The notes: generated by a model from the letters alone, not told the origin. Positions 17,047-27,369 are shown, numbered from the stretch's first letter. The stretch: DNA of 55,146 bases from Microvirga massiliensis (GCF_001006805.1 NZ_LN811351.1:363769-418914), one strand, 5' to 3'. Numbers and translations are program-made.

Positions 17047-17418
17047 CGGCCACACGCGGGGCCCTCTGTCGATCAGAGCGACGTCTCGGCTCCCAGCCAG
17101 TGTGATGTTGTAGCGTCACGCTCCGTTGCCGAGCCATCAATTCTGCCCGAATCGACGCAAGCTCCGTGCGGAACTCCTCTCGGCGCACACGAGCAAAGTG
17201 GTTTTCGGCCTCGCTCTCCCACGATGCTTGCTGTGAACGATGTTATCCGAGGTAGGTCGACCAGGGCAGACTGGGGCAATGCGACCCGGTGCTATTCCCT
17301 TTGTCAGGGTCTGCTCTATTCCTTGGGGCCGCATCCGTCTTTCGTCGCTTACCAGTCGCTGCGTCGTCCGTTGGCCTGGAGCACTTTGGCTTCGGCCACG
17401 GCTTCAAGGGAGATAGCC

Positions 17419-19155
17419 ATGGCAAAGAACAGCAACGGATCCCGCTCGGGCAAGGGATCGTCTTCAGGAACGTCGGATCGCACCCTGACGAACCGGCAGG
17501 GGCATCCGATCAGCAACAACCAATCGCAGCGCACCATCGGCAGCCGCGGTCCGGCCACCCTGGAGAACTACCACTTCCTGGAGAAAATCACCCATTTCGA
17601 TCGCGAGCGTATTCCTGAGCGGGTCGTGCATGCGCGCGGTTTCGTGTGTTACGGCGAGTTCGAAGCGACCGGCAAGATCGGCGACGAGCCGGCCTCCAAA
17701 TACACCCGCGCCAAGCTGTTCCAGCAGGCTGGCAAGAAGACGCCCTTGGCGATCCGCTTCTCGACCGTGATCGGCGGGCGCGACTCGTCCGAAGTCGCGC
17801 GTGACCCGCGCGGCTTCGCGGTGAAGTTCTACACCGAGGATGGCAACTGGGATCTAGTCGGCAACAATCTCGCGATCTTCTTCATCCGCGACGCGATCAA
17901 GTTTCCGGACGTCATCCATTCCCTCAAGCCGGACCCGGTCACGTTCCGCCAGGAGCCGAACCGGATCTTCGACTTCATGAGCCAGACGCCCGAATCCATG
18001 CACATGCTGACGCACCTGTTCAGCCCGCGTGGCATTCCGGCCAACTACCGGCACATGGAGGGCTTCGGCGTCAACACCTACAAGATGGTCAATGCCCAGG
18101 GCGAGACCGTGCTGGTCAAATACCACTTCCATCCGCGCTGCGGCGTCGCGAGCCTGACCGCGGAGGAAGCCGCCAGGGTGCAGGGCCGGGATCTCGGCTC
18201 CGCCTCCAAGGACCTCTACGAGGCCATCGAGCGGGGCGAGTATCCCCAATGGGATCTCTACGTCCAGATCATGGAGGATCACGAGCATCCCGAGCTCGAC
18301 TGGGATCCGCTCGACGACACGAAGATCTGGCCCGAGAAGGATTTTCCGCTGCGCCATGTCGGCGTCATGACGCTGAACCGCAACGTGGAGGACGTCTTCA
18401 ACGAGAACGAGCAGATCGCCATGGGCACGGGCGTGCTCGTCGACGGGCTCGACTTCTCGGATGACAAGATGCTGGTCGGCCGAACCTTCTCCTACTCGGA
18501 TACCCAGCGTTACCGCGTCGGACCGAACTACCTGCAACTGCCGGTCAACCAGGCCAAGAGTTCCCGCGTCGCGACGAACCAGTCCGGCGGGCAGATGTCG
18601 TTCTACCGCGATCTGGCACCGGGTCAGAACCCGCATGTGAACTACGAACCGTCCATCCACAACGGCCTGCACGAGGCGCAGCACGAAGCGCCGAACAATC
18701 CCCCCGAGATCCGCGGGCGATTGACCCGCAGCGTGATCGAGCGCCGCAACGACTACGTCCAGGCTCGCGGCCGCTACTGCACGATGATGGACTGGGAGCG
18801 CGACGACCTAGTCCACAACATGGGCACGCTGCTCGGGCAATGCGAGCGCGACGTACAGGAGCGCATGCTGTGGCACTTCTTCCTGATCCATGACGATTAC
18901 GGCAACCGGGTCGGGAAGATGCTCGGCATGACGGCGGACGACGTGCGCCATCTCGAGCCGCTGCCGAAGCAGGTGCTGACCGACGAGGACAAGCGCCGGC
19001 GCGAGAAGCTCGGCAACAACGGCGACAAGATCGATCCGACCGTCTGGGGACAATGGACGAGCTCGGTGAAGAACCACAAGGCGACGGCCGAGGAGGTTTT
19101 GAGCGGTATGAGGAACAGCCCTGCCGCCCAAAGGAAGCAGCAGGCCGCCGAGTAA
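17419..19155 (+). CDS. Heme catalase
   Basis: The 578-residue protein is a monofunctional catalase that dismutates hydrogen peroxide. Key residues are visible: distal His71 (VVHARG), Asn149 (DLVGNN) and proximal heme tyrosine Tyr359 ([17 protein letters not shown], spanning 355-371). The distal block reads [14 protein letters not shown] in place of the more common VVHARGAGAHG, which marks a separate subgroup. The N-terminal 20 residues are Gly/Ser/Lys-rich and look like a flexible tail, not a signal peptide. The ORF is open to 17224, but ATG 17419 has a GGGAGA site and matches catalase N-termini ([15 protein letters not shown]). It is followed by a strong terminator and is probably monocistronic. 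The 370 bp upstream hold no gene and should contain its promoter. Confidence 0.95.
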   Translation: MAKNSNGSRSGKGSSSGTSDRTLTNRQGHPISNNQSQRTIGSRGPATLENYHFLEKITHFDRERIPERVVHARGFVCYGEFEATGKIGDEPASKYTRAKLFQQAGKKTPLAIRFSTVIGGRDSSEVARDPRGFAVKFYTEDGNWDLVGNNLAIFFIRDAIKFPDVIHSLKPDPVTFRQEPNRIFDFMSQTPESMHMLTHLFSPRGIPANYRHMEGFGVNTYKMVNAQGETVLVKYHFHPRCGVASLTAEEAARVQGRDLGSASKDLYEAIERGEYPQWDLYVQIMEDHEHPELDWDPLDDTKIWPEKDFPLRHVGVMTLNRNVEDVFNENEQIAMGTGVLVDGLDFSDDKMLVGRTFSYSDTQRYRVGPNYLQLPVNQAKSSRVATNQSGGQMSFYRDLAPGQNPHVNYEPSIHNGLHEAQHEAPNNPPEIRGRLTRSVIERRNDYVQARGRYCTMMDWERDDLVHNMGTLLGQCERDVQERMLWHFFLIHDDYGNRVGKMLGMTADDVRHLEPLPKQVLTDEDKRRREKLGNNGDKIDPTVWGQWTSSVKNHKATAEEVLSGMRNSPAAQRKQQAAE

Positions 19156-19176
19156 GCCCCGGCGAATACTGCTCTA

Positions 19177-19203
19177 CGGGGCGGCGAAAGAAGCGCCGCC
19201 CCG
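19177..19203 (+). terminator. Catalase terminator
   Basis: CGGGGCGGCG (19177-19186) pairs perfectly with CGCCGCCCCG (19194-19203) around a 7-nt loop, 21 bp after the catalase stop. It is followed by ATCTGTTGT, a weak T-rich tail. The stem is very stable. Confidence 0.8.
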
Positions 19204-19767
19204 ATCTGTTGTAAGGGCATCGCTAGGCTGGCAGATGGATCTGGCCGGTGGTTCGAGCTGTGAGGCGCCGGTGGTGACCAGGGTCGGTATTGGCACATAT
19301 GGGCCTATTTAGAGAGCCAAGTGGAGAGGCGTGGCTGTCGTCTGCCGGTCGCGCCCGACTGGACGTTGGTCGCGAGGCTGGCGAAGCGTAAGAAGAGGTC
19401 GCTAAAAGGCTGGTGGGCTGGACCGAGACAAAACCGGACACTGGAATCTGGCCATCCCCATACCGTCGTGGCAATTTGGTCTTCAGCAACGAGGACTAAA
19501 ACAGAGGCGCGTTCCTCCTGGCTCCTCTCCACGCTCGGAGAGAGGCGAAGTCGCTCGGACAATGCGCCCCAACCCGTGCCGAAAAGATCATCCTGGTCGC
19601 GTTGGGCGAGCTCATGCGGACACCCCCTGTCAGCTACAATTCATTGCAATTGCAAGACACGGGTGCTTTGATGAACGGTCTGGCGCCTATTCCTTGTGCG
19701 ATGTCACATTGACAGAATTCCGCTGCTGGTAGAGCTTGAACGCGTCTTCTCGAGAAAGAAGCCGGTC
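19204..19767. other. Gene-poor interval
   Basis: No open frame in these 560 bp has a recognisable domain or convincing ribosome-binding site. The base composition falls towards the right end (for example TACAATTCATTGCAATTGCAAGA near 19635-19657), as expected for a promoter region of the carboxypeptidase pair. Confidence 0.5.
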
Positions 19768-19977
19768 ATGGGCTCAGATGCCCGTTGGGTTGTGAGGCTG
19801 CGGCCGACGAGCGGATGCTCGGTGGACGATCTGCTCAGGCTACCCATGGCTTTAGATGTCTGGCAGCGCGAGACTGATGCGCTGGTCGCAGCGATTTCAG
19901 AATCTACATTGCAGGAATTGGAGCGTCGACGGTTGGCGCATATCGAACGCATCCGGCTCACCTCGGATTACAAGTAG
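19768..19977 (+). CDS. Small protein resembling the N-terminal domain of the adjacent M14 carboxypeptidase
   Basis: The 69-residue product (ATG 19768; a longer version from 19696 adds 24 residues) matches the first 60 residues of the carboxypeptidase encoded 55 bp downstream. LLRLPMALDVWQRETDALV here corresponds to LLTIPLGLDVWEANANRLV there, followed in both by a charged helix ending IERI/IRQI. This looks like a free copy of the propeptide-like domain. In M14 enzymes such domains can act as folding helpers or inhibitors, so a regulatory partner is plausible but unproven. There is no signal peptide. The ribosome-binding site is weak (AGAAAGAAG). I know of no named family for it. Confidence 0.6.
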   Translation: MGSDARWVVRLRPTSGCSVDDLLRLPMALDVWQRETDALVAAISESTLQELERRRLAHIERIRLTSDYK

Positions 19978-20032
19978 GCCCGATCAGCAGCCTTGGCGTA
20001 CGAAACCGGAGATTGATGCACGGAGGTATCCA

Positions 20033-21187
20033 ATGGAACTTATCGTCGAGGTTACATCGGATGAGCCGACGCACCCTCTTTCCAAGCTGTTGACGATTCC
20101 ACTAGGGCTGGATGTCTGGGAAGCGAATGCCAACCGGCTGGTTGTGCGCGCAGGCGAGCCACAGATCGATCGCATCACGAAGATGGGCTATCGGATCCGG
20201 CAGATCGTACCAGTCGAGAAGCACATTTCGACTTTTGCCGCCGATGATGCACAGAAGGGCTATCACTCCGCGGCAAGTCTCGAGGAGGGCATGCGGCAGC
20301 TCGCGGAGACGCGGCCTGATCTATGCGCTCTGCATGAAATCGGGCGTAGTGTCGAAGGCCGCCCCATCTGGGGCCTGCAGATCGGCGAGCGGAATGGCGA
20401 CCGACGCAAGCTGCTGTTCATGGGGTGCCATCACGCGCGCGAATGGACTGCCGTCGAAGTTCCATTTCTGCTTGCCCGCGATCTCATTGAAAACGCAGAC
20501 ACACCCGATATGAGCAGACGCCTCACGCAGGCGGAGATCTGGGTTGTGCCGATGGTCAATCCCGATGGGCACGAGTTCTCCCGCACCGACGACCGGCTAT
20601 GGCGCAAGAATCGGCGTCGTAACGCCGATGGATCCATCGGTGTCGATCCGAACCGGAACTATGGCTATATGTGGGGCATTCTCGACGTGCCGACATCGAG
20701 CCACGTGCCGAGCGACGAAACCTATGTTGGCCCGCGCGCCTTCTCCGAGCCCGAGACCCGGGCAGTGCGCGATCTCGTTTCGACCCGGAAGTTTGATGGG
20801 CTGATTACCTACCATAGCTTCTCGCAACTCGTGCTTTACCCGTGGGGCTATACGGCCGAGGAGATCAAGGATCCTGTCGATCGAGCCACTCATTCCGACC
20901 TAGCGCGCGGGATGAGTGAGTGCATCTGCGCAGTGCACGGCAAGATCTACACCCCACAGCCTTCCTCGAAGTTATACCCGACGGCAGGCGACACCACGGA
21001 TTGGACTTACGGCGAGTACGGCATTTCCTCATTCACAATCGAGCTGCGTCCGAAGACCGTAGAGGAGGGCGGCTTTATCCTGCCGGCCAGCGAAATTCGT
21101 CCGGCCTGGGAGGAGAACCGCGCAGCAGCCCTCCACTTAATAGACCGAATGCTGCAGGCTCCTGCAGATGCTGCAGCGGCCGTGTAG
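20033..21187 (+). CDS. M14-family zinc carboxypeptidase
   Basis: The 384-residue enzyme has the M14 zinc site His134 and Glu137 (HHAREW), the third ligand His261 (TYHSFSQ), the substrate-binding DPNRNYG block at 205-211 and the catalytic Glu337 (FTIELRP). Residues 1-65 form a small separate domain, then the peptidase domain begins at the conserved HSAASLEEGMRQLAE. There is no signal peptide, which is unusual for the carboxypeptidase A/T group and suggests cytoplasmic action on peptides or on a modified amino acid. ATG 20033 has a CGGAGG site; the ORF is open further upstream, across the small gene in another frame. It probably forms one transcript with the preceding small gene. Confidence 0.9.
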   Translation: MELIVEVTSDEPTHPLSKLLTIPLGLDVWEANANRLVVRAGEPQIDRITKMGYRIRQIVPVEKHISTFAADDAQKGYHSAASLEEGMRQLAETRPDLCALHEIGRSVEGRPIWGLQIGERNGDRRKLLFMGCHHAREWTAVEVPFLLARDLIENADTPDMSRRLTQAEIWVVPMVNPDGHEFSRTDDRLWRKNRRRNADGSIGVDPNRNYGYMWGILDVPTSSHVPSDETYVGPRAFSEPETRAVRDLVSTRKFDGLITYHSFSQLVLYPWGYTAEEIKDPVDRATHSDLARGMSECICAVHGKIYTPQPSSKLYPTAGDTTDWTYGEYGISSFTIELRPKTVEEGGFILPASEIRPAWEENRAAALHLIDRMLQAPADAAAAV

Positions 21188-21337
21188 ACTTTATAATTTC
21201 ACCTCTCCAGATGCTGCCCAGCAATGTCACAATTTCGGCGAGGCTGGATCGGCGGGTTAACCAGAAGGGATGGAAGCTCAGCTCTGTGCACTGAGGCCGG
21301 CTCCCGGCACAATGATTTTCAGATCGGAGATCGAGCT

Positions 21338-22375
21338 ATGAAAGCGCTGGTGCTTGAACGCAAGGATGAACTCAGCCTGCGGAATTTTGCCGTCGAGGAA
21401 AAGCTTGGCCCGCGCGATGTCCGTATCGCTTTGCGGACAGTCGGCGTCTGCGGCAGCGACGTACATTACTACACGCACGGGGCAATTGGCCCGTTCGTGG
21501 TCAAGGAACCCATGATTCTCGGTCACGAGGCAGCGGGCGAGGTCATTGAAGTCGGCTCAGCGATAACGGAATTCAAGGCCGGAGACCGGGTCTGCATGGA
21601 ACCGGGCATTCCTGATCCGACGAGCAAAGCCACCCGACTCGGCAAATACAATCTCGATCCGGCGGTGCGGTTCTGGGCTACTCCGCCGGTGCATGGGGTG
21701 CTCAGACCAACCGTCGTTCACCCGGCCGACTTTACCTTCAAGCTGCCGGACCACGTCAGCTTTGCGGAAGGCGCCATGGTCGAGCCCCTAGCTGTGGGCG
21801 TGCATGCTGCCACCAAGGCGAGGGTACAGCCGGGCGATCTGGCGGTGGTCATCGGTGCGGGACCAATCGGCATGGTCACGGTGCTGGCGGCTCTCGCCGC
21901 CGGTTGCTCGCGCGTCATCGTAAGCGATATTCACGAACCAAAGTTGGCACTCGCACGAAAGCTCGGCCCGGTGCTTCCGGTGAATGTGAGAAGCCAAAAG
22001 CTGACCGAGGTCGTCAAGCGCGAGAGCGATGGCTGGGGAGCCGATCTGATCTTCGAGTGCTCGGGCTATGCACCCGCCATGGCAGAGATGTTCGACCTGG
22101 TCTGTCCTGGCGGCACGGTCGCGCTCGTTGGAATTCCCCTCGAACCCTTCGCCTATGACGTTAGCAAGGCCCAGGTGAAGGAGGTCAGTGTTGAGAACAT
22201 ATTCCGCTACGCTCACGTGTATCCGCGTGCGGTCGCGATGCTGGCATCGGGCAAGATCGACGTGAAACCGCTGATTACCGACCGCTTCGCATTCGACGAC
22301 AGTGTGGAGGCCTTCGATTTTGCAAAGGCAATGCCACCTGCCTCGGTCAAGGTGCAGATTGAAATGCCGGCTTGA
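21338..22375 (+). CDS. Zinc-type polyol dehydrogenase (xylitol / sorbitol dehydrogenase family)
   Basis: The 345-residue medium-chain dehydrogenase has the catalytic-zinc residues Cys38 ([10 protein letters not shown]) and His63-Glu64 (GHEAAGE) and an NAD-binding [11 protein letters not shown] segment near 170-180. The loop that carries four structural-zinc cysteines in many relatives reads [19 protein letters not shown], without cysteines, so it should bind only one zinc, as in several rhizobial and animal sorbitol dehydrogenases. It oxidises a secondary alcohol of a sugar alcohol to the ketose, for example xylitol to xylulose, which the xylulokinase at 22505 could use. It faces the polyol operon and the two 3' ends are 129 bp apart. 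Confidence 0.88.
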   Translation: MKALVLERKDELSLRNFAVEEKLGPRDVRIALRTVGVCGSDVHYYTHGAIGPFVVKEPMILGHEAAGEVIEVGSAITEFKAGDRVCMEPGIPDPTSKATRLGKYNLDPAVRFWATPPVHGVLRPTVVHPADFTFKLPDHVSFAEGAMVEPLAVGVHAATKARVQPGDLAVVIGAGPIGMVTVLAALAAGCSRVIVSDIHEPKLALARKLGPVLPVNVRSQKLTEVVKRESDGWGADLIFECSGYAPAMAEMFDLVCPGGTVALVGIPLEPFAYDVSKAQVKEVSVENIFRYAHVYPRAVAMLASGKIDVKPLITDRFAFDDSVEAFDFAKAMPPASVKVQIEMPA

Positions 22376-22504
22376 GCTGACTGCAGCAGTGACGGTCACG
22401 GAAGGCATGGCTTTGACTGACCGGGAGGTCGGAGCGGCATTGGTGCCGCTATGCAGCATGTCACGTGAGCTGACGCTCGAGAGCTTGACGTCGCAAGCAG
22501 CCGT

Positions 22505-23980
22505 TCACGGAATCGAACCGGCGAAGGTCGCTTTGAGATCGAAATAGAGACGACCGAACAGAGGTCGACGTGGCTTGAGTGATTCCACCAAGGCCGGCTC
22601 CGGCTCGATAATCCGGGCGAGCGGAGGTGGTGGGCAAGCTTCGTCCGGGGTGGCGCCTCCTGCTGCAATCCGGGCGAGGCGAGCCGCGCCCAGGGCCGGT
22701 CCCACTTCGCCCCCGGAATGGTACTTGAGGGGGCGCTCCAGCGCCGCTGCCAGTATTCGTCCCCAGATCTTCGAGCGTGCGCCTCCACCAATGACCGAAA
22801 GTGTCTCGACCGGCCCGCCTCTCGCCTCGAGCGCATCGAGGCCTTCAGCGAGTGCGAAGGCAACGCCTTCGAGCACAGCCCGGCCAAGATCCGCACGTGT
22901 CGTTGTTCCATCGAGGCCGAAGACGACACCCGCGGCTGCAGGATCGTTGTGGGGCGTCCGCTCACCTGTCAGGTAAGGCAGGAAGACAAGACGACTGCTC
23001 GGACGCGCTTCGGCTCCCGCCGCCTCGATTTCGGCAAGGAGTTCTGCCTCGTCAGCAGTGCCGACGAGGCGAGCCGCAAAGGTCAGGGCGCTCGCTGCCG
23101 ACAGGATCACTGCCATGCGATGCCACAGGCCCGGGAGGCAATGGCAGAACGCGTGGACCGCGCGATCCGGATCGGTCTTGACGGTCTCGTCGGCCACGAA
23201 GATGACCCCGGATGTGCCGAGCGACAGGAATGCCATCCCGGGATGCACGACGCCAATGCCGACAGCGCCAGCCGCATTGTCGCCTCCTCCTCCGGCGACA
23301 GGGATTCCGGGCCTGAGTCCGAGCGCGTTTGCTGCCTTGGTGGAGAGCTGCCCCGAGATCTCGGTCCCCTCGACGAGGCGGGGCATATGGCGCTCCTCGA
23401 GACCGGTGGCCGCAAGCATTGCGGGCGACCAATTGCGCGTCGAGACATCGAGCCAGAGTGTGCCTGCAGCATCGGACGGCTCACTCACGGCTTCACCCGT
23501 CAGTCGAAGGCGAATCCAGTCCTTCGGGAGCAGCACGCGTGCCGTGCGCGCGAAAATCTCGGGCTCGTTTCTCGCGACCCAGATGAGCTTCGGTGCCGTG
23601 AAGCCCGGCATCGCGAGATTGCCGGTGATCCTTCGGCTAGCCGACTCCCGCTGCTCGAGTTCGACGCAAGCTGCACCGGCACGGCCATCGTTCCACAGAA
23701 TGGCGGGGCGCAGCACCTCGTCGTTGTCATCGAGAAGGACTGCACCGTGCATCTGCCCGGACAGGCCGATTCCGGCGATAGCCTCGAGAGAATGTCGGGA
23801 CTTGAGTGCACCGACCGCGCTCGCCGTCGCGCTCCACCAGGCAGCGGGATCCTGCTCCGACCAGAGCGGCCGCGGCCTCGACAGAGTGAGCGGCGCCGAG
23901 GCCTCGCCGACGATCGCACCATTCGAATCGATGAGGATGGCTTTGACGCCGGAAGTGCCGAGATCGATCCCAAGATACAT
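22505..23980 (-). CDS. xylB: Xylulokinase
   Basis: The 491-residue FGGY-family kinase starts with the phosphate-loop segment YLGIDLGTSGVKAILID, carries SGQMHG near 77-82, typical of xylulokinases, and has the catalytic aspartate in GGGGDNAAGAVG near 232-243 and a late GGGARSKIW block. It phosphorylates D-xylulose to xylulose 5-phosphate for the pentose phosphate pathway. It is the last gene of the polyol operon, 50 bp after the mannitol dehydrogenase. Some operons of this type carry a fructokinase instead; SGQMHG and the overall sequence favour xylulose. Confidence 0.92.
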   Translation of the reverse strand: MYLGIDLGTSGVKAILIDSNGAIVGEASAPLTLSRPRPLWSEQDPAAWWSATASAVGALKSRHSLEAIAGIGLSGQMHGAVLLDDNDEVLRPAILWNDGRAGAACVELEQRESASRRITGNLAMPGFTAPKLIWVARNEPEIFARTARVLLPKDWIRLRLTGEAVSEPSDAAGTLWLDVSTRNWSPAMLAATGLEERHMPRLVEGTEISGQLSTKAANALGLRPGIPVAGGGGDNAAGAVGIGVVHPGMAFLSLGTSGVIFVADETVKTDPDRAVHAFCHCLPGLWHRMAVILSAASALTFAARLVGTADEAELLAEIEAAGAEARPSSRLVFLPYLTGERTPHNDPAAAGVVFGLDGTTTRADLGRAVLEGVAFALAEGLDALEARGGPVETLSVIGGGARSKIWGRILAAALERPLKYHSGGEVGPALGAARLARIAAGGATPDEACPPPPLARIIEPEPALVESLKPRRPLFGRLYFDLKATFAGSIP

Positions 23981-24030
23981 CTGCTGTCCGCGCTCCTCGA
24001 AACTCCCGCCCGGCGATCAATGATGCGTGC

Positions 24031-25515
24031 TCACACGAGGCGATTGTTCAGGTACATTTGCAGGGTCGCGCGGGTGCCGTCGCGCCACAGAGTTTGGACT
24101 GCCTTCGAGAAGGACGAGCGGAAGGCTGGCGCATGGGCAACATCGCCGAAGATCTCCTGAAGCTCGAGGAAAGCGGCCGGATCATTTCGCGCGGCACGAG
24201 CCGCAGCCATCAGGCGTTCTGCGTTCTCGTCCTGAAGATTGATAGGCGCCCCCACATCGTCGGTTCCCGCGCAGTAGCGGCACCACAGGGCGGATTCCAA
24301 CGCGAGTCCCGTCACGTCCGCTCCAGTTCTCAAGCGGTCACGGGTCGAGGGAAGGATGAATTTCGGCTGCCGGTTGGATCCGTCCAGGCACAGGCGGGCA
24401 ACCGTGTCGCCGACATCCGGATTGGTGAAGCGCCTGGCGATGAGCTTGTAGTATTCACCGAGATCGACTCCCGGCACCGGAGGGACGCAGGGAATGATCT
24501 CCTCGGTCTCGAGCTTGTCGAGGAAGCCGCGCACGAGCGGGTCTGCCATCGCATCATGGACGAAGTGAATGCCGAGGAGCCCCGCCGGGTAGGCGATTGC
24601 AGCGTGCCCGCCATTGAGGATGCGAATTTTCATCAACTCGAACGCGGCGACCTCGGGCGTGAACGTGACGCCCACATCCACCAAGGCCGGGCGGCCCGTT
24701 GGGAACGAGTCCTCGAGCACCCATTGCCGGAACGGCTCGCAGAAGACGGGCCAATTGTCCTGAATGCCGAAGCGCTCGGCCAGCATGGTGCGCTCACGGT
24801 CAGTCGTCGCCGGCGTGATGCGGTCCACCATGCTGTTGGGAAAGGCCACTGTCTCGCGCACGTAGGCGGCAAGCCGGGAATCGACCAGTTCGGCAAGACC
24901 GGCGACTGCATCCATAGTCACATGGCCGTTGCCGGGGATGTTATCGCACGACATCACGGTGAAGGGGGCAGCTCCCGAGTCGCGGCGACGCTTCAGGGCC
25001 GCCAGGATTACCCCGAACACACCTTTCGGAGCGTCGAGATGAGCCACATCATACCGGATTTCCGGATGCTCGGGATTGAAGGCGCCGGTGGCTGGGTCGA
25101 TGCAATAGCCACCTTCGGTGATGGTCAACGATACGATCCTGATCGCCCGATCATCGAGCGCATCGACAATCGCCCGGCCCGTGTCGCCGACCGGGATAAA
25201 CCCCGTCATCGAGCCGCACACCCGCGCGGCGTTGGCGCCCGGCTCGAGTTCGACGACGGTGGTCAGCCAGTCCTGGGGTTCGAGCGCACGGCGCATGGCC
25301 GCGTCGCCGGGCCGGAGTCCCGCACCGAGAATGGCCCAGTCCAGGTCCTTGCCGGTATTGAAGAGATCATCCAGGTAGATTGCCTGGTGCGCACGGTGGA
25401 AGTTCCCGACGCCAATGTGAAGGATGCCAGGGCGCAGCATCTCACGGGCATAGGTGGGTACGGCGATGGCCGGCGGCAGTGATGCGAGGGTCGCAAGGTT
25501 CAGGTGCTGGCTCAT
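24031..25515 (-). CDS. mtlK: Mannitol 2-dehydrogenase (polyol-specific long-chain dehydrogenase)
   Basis: The 494-residue enzyme of the mannitol dehydrogenase family has an N-terminal cofactor segment ILHIGVGNFHRAHQA and the catalytic Lys-x4-Asn-x2-His signature as KIRILNGGH near residue 290. It oxidises D-mannitol to D-fructose with NAD, and relatives also use D-arabinitol or sorbitol. Start codons further upstream exist (GTG at 25554); ATG 25515 matches the usual N-terminus MSQHLN. It lies 100 bp after the GMC oxidoreductase and 50 bp before xylB. The xylulokinase partner suggests that D-arabinitol to D-xylulose may be an important in vivo reaction. Confidence 0.92.
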   Translation of the reverse strand: MSQHLNLATLASLPPAIAVPTYAREMLRPGILHIGVGNFHRAHQAIYLDDLFNTGKDLDWAILGAGLRPGDAAMRRALEPQDWLTTVVELEPGANAARVCGSMTGFIPVGDTGRAIVDALDDRAIRIVSLTITEGGYCIDPATGAFNPEHPEIRYDVAHLDAPKGVFGVILAALKRRRDSGAAPFTVMSCDNIPGNGHVTMDAVAGLAELVDSRLAAYVRETVAFPNSMVDRITPATTDRERTMLAERFGIQDNWPVFCEPFRQWVLEDSFPTGRPALVDVGVTFTPEVAAFELMKIRILNGGHAAIAYPAGLLGIHFVHDAMADPLVRGFLDKLETEEIIPCVPPVPGVDLGEYYKLIARRFTNPDVGDTVARLCLDGSNRQPKFILPSTRDRLRTGADVTGLALESALWCRYCAGTDDVGAPINLQDENAERLMAAARAARNDPAAFLELQEIFGDVAHAPAFRSSFSKAVQTLWRDGTRATLQMYLNNRLV

Positions 25516-25615
25516 GGCGGCATGACCCATGTGCAAGAGGACTGACCGAAACACGTAACAAGACTCTTGAGCCGTTCAGGCAGGCGCTCCTTCTGGCGCA
25601 AGGTGCGTTCCCGGT

Positions 25616-27253
25616 TCACGAGACCGGCAACGCAGCGCGCATCGCGCGCGAGCGGGCGCCTGCTATGATATCGACCGCCTTGTCGGCGATGGCGAGCACC
25701 GGGGCATTCGTGTTGCCGCTCGGGATCGTCGGCATGATCGAAGCGTCGACGATCCGGAGTCGATCGATCCCGCGGACTTTAAGGTCCGGTGTCACCACGG
25801 CGTCTTGATCGGATTCACGGCCCATTCGACAGGTGCCGACCGGATGGTAGTTCGTCTTGACGGTTCTTTTGCAGTGCGCCGCAAGATCGTCGTCTGATAC
25901 CGTGCCGGATCCGGGCAGGAGTTCCTTCTCGATCTTGTCCTTGACTGGCGTAGTCGCCAGCACATCCCGGGCATAGCGTAGCCCTGCAATCGTCAAGCGT
26001 AGGTCGTCAGGATGTCCGAAGAATTGCGGATCGACCTGCGGTGGTGCGAAAGGATCGGCCGAAGCAAGGCGCACGGAACCACGGGCCTTCGGGCGCAACA
26101 GACAGGGATCCAATGTCACCCCGTGGGTCGGCTCGATCCCTGTGACATCGCGGTCCAGGTAGACGCTCGGCACGCAGTAGAGCTGGATCGTCGGACGCTC
26201 GCGTCCGTCCGGATCGATGAAGGCGCATGCCTCGACACCCGTCGTCGTGACGGCACCCGACCTGAACAAGAGGTATTGCAGGCCATGACTAATTATGGCG
26301 ATACCGCGATCCTGGCCGAAATAGCCAAAAGCTCCTCTCGTTATCGCAACCAGCGGCACTTCGTGATGGTCCTGGAGATTGCGGCCGATACCCGGAAGAT
26401 TCATCTGAGCGGAGATTCCATGGCGAGCGAGGTCGTCTGCTGGTCCGATTCCGGAGAGCATCAGGAGCTTCGGCGTTGCGTAAGTACCGGCTGCGCGAAT
26501 CACCTCAGCCTCCGCGTGAGCGGTACTAAGCCCGGTTCGATCCTGCAGGTCGACACCGACAGCACGGCTCTTCTCGATCCGGATTCGCGTTACCGTCGTG
26601 TCGGTCATGATGGTCAATCGCGGCTCGGAAAGAACGGGGCGGAGAAATGCGTCGACAGCGCTGCAGCGACGGCGACGCGACCAGTCGATCGTGTGCTGCA
26701 TGAAACCGACGCCGGACTGCGAGGACCCGTTGAAGTCGGGTGTATAGGGGATGCCCATTTCCTGCAGGGTTTGCACGAATGCCCGGCTCATGGCGGAATG
26801 CTGTCCGAGATGTGAAATCTTCAGAGGACCGCTGACGCCATGATACGGCGCGCCGAGGTGATCGTTTTCTTCCTGTCTGATGAAGTGCGGAAGGAGGTCG
26901 GCATAGCTCCAGCCTGCACCGCCGAGCGCCTCGTCCCACCCGTCGTAATCCGCAGCCTGACCTCGGATATAGACCATGGCGTTGACGGCGCTTCCTCCTC
27001 CGAGCACCTTGGCTTGCGGCACTATTAGCGAGCGGCCGTCGAGTTGTGGCTGCGGCAGAACACGATGAAACGTCAGGTAAGTGTCGCGCGCCAGATATTT
27101 CATATATCCCGCAGGCATGGCGAGGATCGGGCTTGTTCTGCGCGGCCCGGCCTCCACGAGCAGGACCCGAGCGCCATGCTCGGCGACGAGACGGCCGGCA
27201 ACAACGCATCCCGAGCTTCCGCCACCGACGACGATGTAGTCAAACGACGGCAT
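25616..27253 (-). CDS. GMC-family FAD oxidoreductase (choline/alcohol dehydrogenase type)
   Basis: The 545-residue flavoprotein starts with the FAD-binding IVVGGGSSGCVVAGRL (residues 7-22) and has the GMC signature block KVLGGGSAVNAMVYIRG near 82-98. The catalytic pair appears as His in YHPVGTCRMG and Asn in PSGNTNAPV near the C-terminus. It oxidises a primary alcohol or polyol and passes electrons to a quinone or other acceptor. No signal peptide is visible. Family operons for sorbitol/mannitol usually have a short-chain dehydrogenase (SmoS) at this place, so this gene may provide the second polyol oxidation. Gaps of 116 bp and 100 bp on either side are larger than others in the operon, as if it had been inserted. 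Confidence 0.88.
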   Translation of the reverse strand: MPSFDYIVVGGGSSGCVVAGRLVAEHGARVLLVEAGPRRTSPILAMPAGYMKYLARDTYLTFHRVLPQPQLDGRSLIVPQAKVLGGGSAVNAMVYIRGQAADYDGWDEALGGAGWSYADLLPHFIRQEENDHLGAPYHGVSGPLKISHLGQHSAMSRAFVQTLQEMGIPYTPDFNGSSQSGVGFMQHTIDWSRRRRCSAVDAFLRPVLSEPRLTIMTDTTVTRIRIEKSRAVGVDLQDRTGLSTAHAEAEVIRAAGTYATPKLLMLSGIGPADDLARHGISAQMNLPGIGRNLQDHHEVPLVAITRGAFGYFGQDRGIAIISHGLQYLLFRSGAVTTTGVEACAFIDPDGRERPTIQLYCVPSVYLDRDVTGIEPTHGVTLDPCLLRPKARGSVRLASADPFAPPQVDPQFFGHPDDLRLTIAGLRYARDVLATTPVKDKIEKELLPGSGTVSDDDLAAHCKRTVKTNYHPVGTCRMGRESDQDAVVTPDLKVRGIDRLRIVDASIMPTIPSGNTNAPVLAIADKAVDIIAGARSRAMRAALPVS

Positions 27254-27369
27254 CGCGCTCCCTCGGGAGCGACGTCATATCCCTGAGCGGAACGTTCGCG
27301 GTCGCAGTTCGGAATGACTGCCAGCCATTGTGCGCAAACGCTCCAGGCGAGAAACTATCCGCGCCCATG

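Noticed and set aside
19305..19671. Overlapping frames after the catalase gene
   Set aside because: Neither strand shows a domain, a ribosome-binding site or typical codon use.
22718..24160. 480-codon plus-strand frame opposite xylB
   Set aside because: Opposite to a full-length xylulokinase; composition and lack of domains mark it as a shadow.
24058..25482. 474-codon plus-strand frame opposite the mannitol dehydrogenase gene
   Set aside because: Opposite to a complete family member with its Lys-Asn-His signature.
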